A DNA stretch of 64,000 nt from Prostheceraeus crozeri (lineage: Eukaryota; Platyhelminthes; Polycladida; Euryleptidae), in the NCBI GenBank assembly GCA_907163375.1, contig CAJQUW010009317.1, positions 45,474 to 109,473 of the forward strand, written 5' to 3'. Every line of letters starts with the position of its first letter. The first letter of the stretch is position 1. Below the pieces are notes generated by a model that worked only from the letters and a program-made list of their open reading frames with translations, was not told the origin of the DNA and ran no database searches. Both the position numbers and the translations under genes were made by a program. Below are positions 55,266 to 62,822 of the stretch, in pieces.

Positions 55266-56102
55266 ATGGATAAAGTTAGAGCTGATAATTTTAAAAGAAT
55301 AAAACAATTAGACGAATTAATAAAACAAAGAAATATTATGAAAGAAAATCATCTTCAACATAGAATGACAAAAGCTGGTATTCAATCTGATATGTTTGAT
55401 AAATTAAAAATAACTGAAGAAGTAAAAACTGATTATGAAAAAACTGTCGAACCATTTAAAACTCTTGAAAAGGAACTTAATGAAAAACGTGTTGATATAG
55501 CGGATCCTGTACTTAAAACACTATTAGATGACTATGGTTTATTAGAGGCAAACATAGATAAAAAATTACCAAAATCTATGTTATTCGAACATTCTACTTT
55601 CCTTTTAGATAAAAAATTATTTGCAAGATTTTATCTTGGTGGTAAAGAAATATTTCCACAACCTTTACGAGGATTAATTTTTACTCCAGATAAAAAACCT
55701 ATTAGTTTAGATAGAAATTTTGTTGATCTTTTAAGAGGAGCAGATTTAAAAAATTATGCTGTAGAAGATCTAATAAAATATAAAACTATATTAGATAGAG
55801 TTGGCACAGTAAAAACTCTTAGACGTTATAAACAATTAGAAAATTTATTATCAACGGGAGTTAAAGTAGGGAAAGGTTTATCTGAAAAACAGAAAACAAA
55901 AAAACAGAAAACAGAAACAACCATATTTTTACCAGATGATCCACAAGAATTACTAAATAGATTAAATATTTTAATATCTGCAATAAAAGAAGGACATAAT
56001 TCTAGTTTCAATGAAATTCATGCTATATTGAAAAGACTGTTAGAAAAGAAGATTCTAAATGAAAAGGATTATAAAAGTGTAGCTGAAATATGTTGTTTCT
56101 AA
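55266..56102 (+). CDS. Polinton protein of unknown function
   Basis: 278 residues, plus strand, start in ATAAAAATG. N-terminal helix MDKVRADNFKRIKQLDELIK is shared with the short minus-strand gene at 46546-46719. The middle has a compact segment FARFYLGGKEIFPQPLRGLI (about 118-138) and NFVDLLRGADL, followed by a lysine-rich stretch and two helices. The LGGKxI..P..GL..LL arrangement recalls an uncharacterised protein found in other animal Polintons next to the capsid genes, but I cannot name a function. Sits between polymerase and minor capsid genes. Confidence 0.6.
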   Translation: MDKVRADNFKRIKQLDELIKQRNIMKENHLQHRMTKAGIQSDMFDKLKITEEVKTDYEKTVEPFKTLEKELNEKRVDIADPVLKTLLDDYGLLEANIDKKLPKSMLFEHSTFLLDKKLFARFYLGGKEIFPQPLRGLIFTPDKKPISLDRNFVDLLRGADLKNYAVEDLIKYKTILDRVGTVKTLRRYKQLENLLSTGVKVGKGLSEKQKTKKQKTETTIFLPDDPQELLNRLNILISAIKEGHNSSFNEIHAILKRLLEKKILNEKDYKSVAEICCF

Positions 56103-56158
56103 TTTTTTATAAAAAAATATTTCATAAAAAAATATTTATTTAATTTTTTAGTTTAAAA

Positions 56159-56947
56159 ATGTGTTCAGCAGATTTAGACAAAATTAATAATCATTTAGAA
56201 AATTTGACAGAGATTTTGGGTTCATCAAAATTTAGTACGACGTTAAAAATTATAACAACTACTTCATCACACACTTGTAATTTAGAACCCATTCTACATT
56301 TGGAACAAAATAAAAATTATCAAATTGCATTGACTAGTTTCTCCACATTTAACACTATTCAAAACGTTATCAAAGATGTGAATGATCAATTTAGATATTC
56401 TACTGATAAAGGCAAAACATGGAAAATACTAACTTTTCTTCCTGGTTCTTACGAAGTTGAAACAATATCAAATGAAATTAAGAGACATTTAGGTATACCA
56501 TTTAAAGATAAGAAACAATTACATTTTGCAGTTGAACCGGCAGTTAATAAATTTTCTCTTACTTTAGACGAAAATCATCAAGTTGATTTTAATCATGATA
56601 GATCATTGTCAAAGCTATTAGGATTTAATAAACAAACCTATAGTCAAGGTTATCATTTAGGTGAGAAGATTCCAAAAATAACTGAAATAAATTCAATTGT
56701 TGTACATTGTGACATTATTGAAGGAGGATATATAAATGGTAAATTATCAAATTTAATATTCAGTTTTCCAGCTTTTACTGTACCCATTGGTTATAGATTA
56801 AATGTATTTCCACAAACATTAATATATTTTCCTATTACAAGAAAAACTATTAACAACATTAACATTAAAATCACTGATGAAAAAGGACAAGAAATAAATT
56901 TTGGAGGTGAAGAGATTATGATAGATCTTTTGGTACGGGAGGTATAA
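56159..56947 (+). CDS. Polinton minor capsid (penton) protein
   Basis: 262 residues, plus strand, start in TTTAAAAATG. The pattern of a single jelly-roll penton of Polintons is seen: YQIALTSFSTFNTIQNVIKD, FRYSTDKGKTWKILTFLPGSYEV, LSKLLGFNKQTYSQGYH, INSIVVHCDIIEGGYINGKL, and the end KGQEINFGGEEIMIDLLVRE. Pentons fill the vertices of the icosahedral capsid. It is followed by the second ATPase, a usual neighbour. Length and domain look complete. Confidence 0.85.
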   Translation: MCSADLDKINNHLENLTEILGSSKFSTTLKIITTTSSHTCNLEPILHLEQNKNYQIALTSFSTFNTIQNVIKDVNDQFRYSTDKGKTWKILTFLPGSYEVETISNEIKRHLGIPFKDKKQLHFAVEPAVNKFSLTLDENHQVDFNHDRSLSKLLGFNKQTYSQGYHLGEKIPKITEINSIVVHCDIIEGGYINGKLSNLIFSFPAFTVPIGYRLNVFPQTLIYFPITRKTINNINIKITDEKGQEINFGGEEIMIDLLVREV

Positions 56948-57094
56948 ACTTTTACGCTACAATAGAGAAGTTTAATTTTTTTATTATTTTTCATTATTAA
57001 TCTTATTAATCTTATTAATCTTATTATTAGAAACAAAAAAATAAACTTAAATTAAAATTTTTATTTTTTTGTTTTTAAAAACACTAATTCAATA

Positions 57095-57883
57095 ATGGAT
57101 GAATTTATTACTTTAAAAATGAATGAAATGACTTTAAATAAAAAAAAACTTAAATTTAATCATCATCCAAATTTATCTAATAAAGTTTTGTCAGTTATTT
57201 GTGGAAGATCAGGATGTGGAAAAACATATCTATTATTTAAAATTTTAACGACTCCAAATTTTTTGGATGATAACAATCTTATAATTTATACAACAACGGC
57301 AGAACAACCCGTCTATCAATTTTTAAAATATGGATTTGAAAATAATCTTACAAAAACAGCAATTGCTTCTCTATTCGAAGAATACGAAAAATCTGAATAT
57401 GAAGAAGAAATAAATTTGTGGTGTGAAGAAGCAGCAAAAAATAAACAATTAGTTGAATCCAATAAAAATAAGCATATAAAAATACAATTAATAGATGATA
57501 GTGGTAATATGCAAGATCCTAGTAAACTAGATAAAACAATGAAACATTGTGTAATTTTTGATGATTGTGTTAATGACAGAAATCAGTCAGTTCAAAGAAA
57601 TTATTTCACAAGAGGTAGACATAATAACTGTAGTGTATTTTATTTGACACAAAGTATGTATTCATTAGATGGAAGTGTTATTAGAAAGAATGCAAATATA
57701 TTTATACTATTTGAAATAAATGCAAGGAACTTAAGTGATTTGTTAAGAGATTTATGTATAAGAGATGAAGATGAATTTAAACAATCGTGTAATAATGCTT
57801 GGTCAAAAGATTATGGATTTATCACAATTAATATTGATAAAAAAATTCATGAAAGAGTTATCGAACAATTGTTTACCGAGTAA
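57095..57883 (+). CDS. Polinton A32-like genome-packaging ATPase, second copy
   Basis: 262 residues, plus strand. Walker A ICGRSGCGKTYLL (about 35-47), Walker B KHCVIFDDCV (about 148-157), then NYFTRGRHNNCSVFYLTQSM, the conserved R..H.N....L.Q segment of A32/FtsK-HerA packaging ATPases. Position directly after the penton gene matches the packaging ATPase of other Polintons, so this is probably the canonical one and 49632-50582 the additional paralogue. Confidence 0.88.
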   Translation: MDEFITLKMNEMTLNKKKLKFNHHPNLSNKVLSVICGRSGCGKTYLLFKILTTPNFLDDNNLIIYTTTAEQPVYQFLKYGFENNLTKTAIASLFEEYEKSEYEEEINLWCEEAAKNKQLVESNKNKHIKIQLIDDSGNMQDPSKLDKTMKHCVIFDDCVNDRNQSVQRNYFTRGRHNNCSVFYLTQSMYSLDGSVIRKNANIFILFEINARNLSDLLRDLCIRDEDEFKQSCNNAWSKDYGFITINIDKKIHERVIEQLFTE

Positions 57884-58085
57884 TAAAAATATACAAATAT
57901 AATGTTTTAATATTTTATTTTTTATTATCAGCTTTAATTTTGTCTATTTTTTTAAAATATAATATTTGAATTTTGTGGTAACATTGGTATACAGCAAAAA
58001 CATTTTACTGAACAAATTATTTTTTTATTGCTTTGTTGTTTGACATCTTTTCGTTTAAAATTTTCTCGTTTAAAATTTTCTCGTA
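57884..58085. other. Convergent intergenic spacer
   Basis: AT-rich spacer between the ATPase (plus) and the right-end gene (minus), with a short cgtttaaaattttct direct repeat. Probably contains both 3' ends. Confidence 0.5.
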
Positions 58086-58766
58086 TTAAGTTTTGTTTAA
58101 TAAAGTTTTGTCTAATAAAGTTTTTAGCTCTTCTAAAAAAATTTTATCATCACTAAAAGTTTTACCATCACTAGAAATTTTACCATCCTTTTTATTTTTA
58201 TCATCAACTTTTTCTGTCTGTGATTGAAATGATATTTGATTTACTTCATTAGCTATTTGATCAAATTTTTCAATCTCATCTAACGTAATAACATTATCAT
58301 CACATACTCTTTGAAAGTAGTAATGTAGTTTATCATATACTTCTTTAATATGTAAATGCTTAGTTTTTAATGATTTTCGTTTCTTAGTTATTAAAGATTT
58401 TTCTAACATTGTAGCAAGTGAAGTTGCAAAAACACCCGTACCTGTTAAAGCTGTAGCAACTACTGGAATTACTAAAACACCTGAAGATATAACAATTGTT
58501 AAAGCACCTAAACTTATTGTTAAGAATATGCCAATTCCTTGTGTTACATTCTTAACTTTAGTCCATCTCTTTCTTAATTTTTTATAATGCTCTAATCTTA
58601 ATAATAATTGAGATTCCTTATCTTTCATATACCTAACTCTATCTTTGTGTTTTTCAATATTTAATTCACTTATTTTTAATTGAGATAACGAAGGATATAT
58701 TCTTAAGGTTCCTTCCATTTTTGTTCCTTCCATTTCTGAAGTTCCTTCCACTTTTGTTTCTTCCAT
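58086..58766 (-). CDS. Polinton right-end membrane protein
   Basis: 226 residues, minus strand. The N-terminus is an EGT repeat (VEGTSEMEGTKMEGTLR) encoded inside the right terminal repeat; then a coiled region (ESQLLLRLEHYKKLRKRW), two adjacent hydrophobic segments (GIGIFLTISLGALTIVI and GVLVIPVVATALTGTGVFAT, about 76-115) and a charged helical tail. Proteins of this layout occur near the ends of other animal Polintons; role unknown, possibly membrane-associated in the virion. Start in TTTAAAAATG. The left terminal repeat carries the same gene start, which runs out after the repeat. Confidence 0.65.
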   Translation of the reverse strand: MEETKVEGTSEMEGTKMEGTLRIYPSLSQLKISELNIEKHKDRVRYMKDKESQLLLRLEHYKKLRKRWTKVKNVTQGIGIFLTISLGALTIVISSGVLVIPVVATALTGTGVFATSLATMLEKSLITKKRKSLKTKHLHIKEVYDKLHYYFQRVCDDNVITLDEIEKFDQIANEVNQISFQSQTEKVDDKNKKDGKISSDGKTFSDDKIFLEELKTLLDKTLLNKT

Positions 58767-59344
58767 TTTTAAAGAAATATTTTTAACGGCAAAGCCCTGG
58801 AAGACATCTCCGATGTCCCGCTAGTCACATGATATATTTTAAAAACCTGAAAGATGGATAAAATTCATGAATTTGAAATTCTCAACTTTTATGATTTTCG
58901 CTGTCCTTGAACGGTCATGATTTTGGCGGGGGTGAAAAATGACATAATCACAAATTTGAGATTCTTAACTTTTATGATTTTCGGTGTCCTAGAACGGTCA
59001 TGATTTTGGGGGGTGAAAAATGTCATAATCACAAATTTGAGATTTTGAAAAATTTGAAAAATTGGGTATTTTTAAAAACGCCCAAATCGGAGCGAAGCTC
59101 CTCTGGCTTTAGCCGATTTATGAATTTAGGTCTTCATAACCTGAAAAAGGGTTCAAATACATGAATTTATGTCGTTTTTAAAAGTACCATTTTTCAAAAA
59201 ATGGTACTTTTTGAATGGACTAAATTCATGAATTTAGGTCTTAAAAACCTGAAAAAGGGACTAAATTCATAAATTTATGTCGTTTTTAAAAGTACTAATT
59301 TTTTTGATTTTATGGTGTCCTGGAACGGTCTTTTGTCCATTACT
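58680..59344 (-). repeat. Polinton right terminal inverted repeat (~665 bp)
   Basis: Reverse complement of 40238-40942 apart from one extra repeat unit on the left. Holds the first codons of the gene at 58086 and a 34-nt double-hairpin unit at 59085-59118. Confidence 0.95.
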
Positions 59345-59350
59345 CCCGAG
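59345..59350. repeat. Polinton target-site duplication, right (cccgag)
   Basis: Perfect match to 40232-40237. Confidence 0.95.
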
Positions 59351-59798
59351 CACTTTTCTCGTGTTCATTTCTCAAATGACTAACACGATTCTTAAACTAA
59401 CCATGATCTCAGGGTTCACACAACGCAATTGCTCCTCAAATACCATGGGGTTAACCAATGTACAGTAGCGAGCATATTTATTGGGTCACCCTTAAAATTG
59501 ACAGATTTTGATGCTTGGTGCACATTGTTTGCTTGATACATGACTTAAATGTGTATGTATCAATAGAGACAATGTGACATCAATGTAAGACATCAAAACA
59601 GATAATTTCAAATATCTGCAACCCAGCACACACGCACACGCACGCACACACACACAACAAAGTGTGACAACAATTGTATATGAGCGTGGGAGAATTCAAG
59701 CTGTATAGTTGATCATAGAAAGTTGTCAAGCTTTCTCGACACACAGTGGTCATCTCTCAGCGGCTCAATCTATGACCATAGCATTCAATCCAAGAATA

Positions 59799-60320
59799 CA
59801 CAGAATTAGATTGTTTATCCGTATCACTTTGCTAGAAGTGCAAACTGATTCAAACAGATGGCACATGCAGGAACTTATTAAGTGGGCAAAAAGAAATTTT
59901 TAATACCTTGCAGAGATAGGAAAAATAGTCGTGCGTCGCTTGCGGATTGCTCTGAAGTCCTTCAAAATGCTCCGATCGCCACGATTCCTTCAGATTCGAA
60001 GAATTCAGATCATTGTGCAAAAGTTTTCTCAATAATGTTGTGTCCTCCGATCATTTCAAAAAAAGTTAGCAGGCGCATGAAAAAACGTTCGCAAACTTCT
60101 CTGTAGAACTTGACATCGACTGCGTCTCTTTGCTGTGTGATCCGGTTGCTAACAGTCTCTGAAACATCGCACAATTTGACGTGTATAATGTTGAACTGGC
60201 TGCTCATTGTTCGATTGCTATGGTATTATGTCAGCCGATTGTGCCATTTCATTTACGTTACATGTTGCAATGCTTCCCTTCTAGTCAAGCGGAAGAAGAG
60301 ACGACCTGTCTAATTCTGTG
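59799..60320 (+). mobile_element. 520-bp hAT-like non-autonomous element (copy 4), nested
   Basis: Ends CACAGAATTAGA and TCTAATTCTGTG, flanked by a perfect 8-bp duplication caagaata (59791-59798 and 60321-60328). Inserted in the Tc1-like element between its left end and its transposase remnant. Same family as 34103-34622 and the fragments near 828 and 4981. Confidence 0.92.
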
Positions 60321-60346
60321 CAAGAATATGACAGTTCATTTTTACT

Positions 60347-60757
60347 ATGGATATCGGTGAGAACGCACGTGTAAGAATTATAACTTTATGGCAGGATGCA
60401 CGACAAAGCCAGAGACAGGTTTCGAAGATAACAGGGATTTCACAGTCATCGGTAAATAGAATTGTGAAACGGCATAGAGAGACTGGCGAAATCTTGCCAC
60501 AAAGAGTCGGCAAATGTGGACGTAAAAGACTTTCGACATCATATGAAGACCGACGGATTCTTAGGGCAAGCATGATTGATCCACGTCTTACAGCGTTGGA
60601 TATCAAGAAAGAAATCGTTTCACCCTTATCCGTCCATACGATCCGACGCCGACTGATTGATGGTAGCAGAAAATCGGTGAAGCCCATACAGAAGCCGCTC
60701 TTGACAGCTCGTGTGAAACAGTCGAGGAAAATAAACATAAAGGCACATTTATGGTGA
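60347..60757 (+). pseudogene. Tc1-like transposase, DNA-binding domain only
   Basis: 136 residues, plus strand. Two helix-turn-helix units: RQSQRQVSKITGISQSSVNR (about 20-39) and TALDIKKEI...LSVHTIRRRL (about 82-103), separated by GKCGRKRL, an AT-hook-like link. The frame ends at KAHLW, where the first catalytic aspartate block would begin, and the right inverted repeat follows within 40 bp. So the DDE domain has been deleted. Such a remnant could bind the ends but not cut. A host co-option is conceivable but nothing here supports it. Confidence 0.85.
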
Positions 60758-60795
60758 AAATTGTGGGTGACCCAATTAATATGCTCGCTACTGTA

Positions 60796-61960
60796 TTAAC
60801 ACAGGACGTCAGCTGTGAATAAACGCTATTTTTGAAATAATTAAGTATCCTACTTGAGACATTCACGACAAAGTTCACAAAACTGAGCTGTAACTGAAAC
60901 CTATTTACTTGCAAATAAAACCGATTAAATGAATCAGATGAATAAAACTAATTTACTGATATATTCACACTGCCAATTAGTGCATGGTGTATTTTTGAGT
61001 CCTTCCTTGTCTAAGATATGCAGCCAAGAGAAATCATTTTTGATATTGTCGCATTTATGAAATCAACCTATCATTAATACAATATATAAATATGTATGCA
61101 TAGTAGATAGGCCTGCTATTTATGAAAATATACCTACACGCGTGTGTCTTTCGTAATGCATACTACATACTTCGAAGCATTGTACAGCTTAAGAAGCAAC
61201 AGAAAGTGCTCCTTGAAAAACTACACAGTAACTGCGAACACAGCTGCCGATTCGCCTTGAAGCTGAATCAAAAATGGAAATCTTGCGAATTGTAATTTAC
61301 CTCATGTATGACAGAGCATTGTATATTTCCAAAGATTATGATTATGGTTTTCTCGGGTGTAATTTGAAAGATTCATTAATTTGTCAGATATTAAGCACCT
61401 TTTACAAAATGTTTCCCCTTTCATCCTTCTCAATATCGATCAAGAATTTGCAGAGCATACGTAATGCGTCGGTGTGAATTATCAAATCTGAAAGAAACAT
61501 ATTTGCTAATTCATTACACAAAAAAGGTAGGCTCAAAAAAATCCATATATACAGCAAGCTCTGCAGAATGTTGGATTAAATCATTAGGAAGAATGGAATG
61601 TGCAAATAGCAATGTTGCAATATATTTGCAATTAGCGTATTTTCTGCGGATACTCATCAAATGCCACAATTAACACATTCTTCAATTTTCATGTTTTCAA
61701 ATTTCAAAAATAAAAAGATTAACCTTGTTTATACTCGGAAGCACATTAGGCACGCAGCCTTTCTTCCATGTGACCGAGTTGTTATTAATCCCACTCTCAT
61801 TCTTTTTGTGCTGGGTGTTTAGCAAGAATATAGAGTGTACCTATTCTAAAAGTCTAACGTTTGAATCGACCCAGATTTAAACCACGGTCTACCAGGCGCC
61901 TGGCGAACATTTGTTTTTGATAGATGCTAATCTTTCTCTATTATAAATTTAATTTTTGAG
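60796..61960. other. Tetraspanin intron, no gene recognised
   Basis: Only short frames without homology. No repeats recognised. Confidence 0.4.
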
Positions 61961-61965
61961 GCTGT

Positions 61966-62056
61966 GCATCTTAAATGCACAGGACCGCGCTTGGTCGGGT
62001 TTGAGCGTCCAGGATTAAGCGGTCGAAACGCGATCGTCCTGACCAAGGTCCTGTTG
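61966..62056 (+). repeat. GC-rich conserved stem-loop module (copy 2)
   Basis: AGGACC-gcg-CTTGGTC pairs with GACCAAG-GTCCT around a loop with gggtttgagcgtccagg and ggtcgaaacgcg. The same layout and loop motifs as at 25607-25700, but the stem bases differ. Confidence 0.6.
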
Positions 62057-62641
62057 ATGACCTCATTAAAAATAGTCAAATAATTTGTATGCATATTTTG
62101 TACAATTCTATTTCACGTTTTAGCTTAAGGAACTAATATTAATTCTCTTACACACCTGGTAGATTTTAGATAGCGTAATCCCGATGTGTTATTAGCTAGA
62201 TCTGGTATTTTGATTGGAAACAGACCTGTCCTCTTATCATCTGAATGGGCAGACTGTTAAATAGAATCTTTTCAATATATAAGTGATAAACATAATTTTG
62301 AACAGAACGACTTACTCGCCAATTCATTACACACGAGGAGAGGAGTAGCGTTGTTTGTCCTTCTAGTAAGTATTTTTAAAATTTTTAGACATTTTAGGAT
62401 ATAAAACTTCTCTTTTAAATTATACTTTTACCTATTGAAAATTAACTAGTCATTAGCTTGTTTTTTTTAACTTTGTTACCTTGACGCACTTTGCTACGTT
62501 GAACTCTACCACAAGGCCACGGCGCCGGTAACTTGTATTCTGCAGTTCTGTGGTATCGTGCAGCTTACAGTGCAGCTTGCAATTGAGTTCAAGCTGCAGG
62601 CTACGCGCTATCATTTTCAAATCAATCTGCGATAGACGTAC
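62057..62641. other. Tetraspanin intron next to the TM1 exon
   Basis: No feature recognised apart from a small GC-rich patch at about 62510-62600. Confidence 0.4.
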
Positions 62642-62822
62642 TGAGTATTGAAAGGTATTGTCCGATGAGATCGTTGATTGTGCTGAAAGTTAGGGCTTGG
62701 CTGGAGCCAGTGGTTGAAGCACCTGCCGCAGAGGCCGCCAACGCAGGTGAAAGGATGGATGAGATGAAATCCCTCCCCCATTCAAGCAGAGCGCCAGCAG
62801 CCATGATAAGAAGCGATATCGT
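62642..62822 (-). CDS. Tetraspanin exon: end of TM1 and small extracellular loop
   Basis: Minus-strand 181-bp exon, acceptor acattttcag and donor gtacgt; enters in phase 0, leaves in phase 1. It reads TISLLIMAAGALLEWGRDFI, the outer half of TM1, then a loop of about 40 residues (Ala/Ser/Thr-rich, ending NDLIGQYLSIL) that leads into TM2 at 26457. Its phase-1 exit matches the phase-1 entry of the TM2 exon. The preceding exon with the start codon lies outside the window. Confidence 0.8.

Larger units (their letters stand above)
40238..59344. mobile_element. Polinton/Maverick, 19.1 kb, nearly whole
   Basis: Begins 5'-AG and ends CT-3' with long inverted repeats and a 6-bp target duplication, the hallmarks of Polintons. 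Gene complement: protease, integrase, protein-primed DNA polymerase B, two packaging-type ATPases, major and minor capsid proteins, fibre-like and small virion-type proteins, several unknown. Genes run plus at the left end, minus in the block 42.4-47.8 kb, plus in 47.9-57.9 kb and minus at the right end. AT-rich in comparison with its flanks. The matching repeats and perfect duplication indicate recent insertion. It looks almost complete, with about one break in the polymerase and a decayed partial duplicate of the protease gene near the left end. Confidence 0.97.
59463..60793 (+). mobile_element. Tc1-like transposon, internally deleted, carrying a nested element
   Basis: TA dinucleotides flank CAGTAGCGAGCATATTTATT at the left and its near-perfect inverse (AATTAATATGCTCGCTACTG) at the right. 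The plus strand encodes only the DNA-binding half of a transposase (60347-60757); the catalytic half is missing. A 522-bp hAT-like element is inserted upstream of that gene (59799-60320). Contains a (CA)n run at about 59625-59655. Confidence 0.88.
4621..62822 (-). other. Tetraspanin gene (partial), five exons on the minus strand
   Basis: The host gene that frames the window. Five exons on one strand, each bounded by AG at the acceptor and GTAAG(T/A) or GTACGT at the donor, have mutually compatible phases (0, 1, 0, 0, 0 entering each exon; phase 1 leaving the last). Together they give end of TM1, small extracellular loop, TM2, TM3 and the first half of the large extracellular loop with the diagnostic CCG. 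Tetraspanins are four-pass membrane organisers of plasma-membrane microdomains. The 5' exon(s) (start codon, first half of TM1) must lie beyond 64000 and the 3' exons (remaining loop cysteines, TM4, C-terminus) before position 1. Intron lengths are about 36, 19, 1.4 and 0.6 kb; the first two hold all the large transposons of this window. Confidence 0.9.

Noticed and set aside
59620-59660. (CA)n run as a functional element
   Set aside because: A simple microsatellite inside a transposon; nothing else points to function.
59882-60106. 74-codon frame conserved between two hAT-like copies as a gene
   Set aside because: Conservation is explained by the two copies being the same repeat; other frames are equally conserved and no domain is recognisable.
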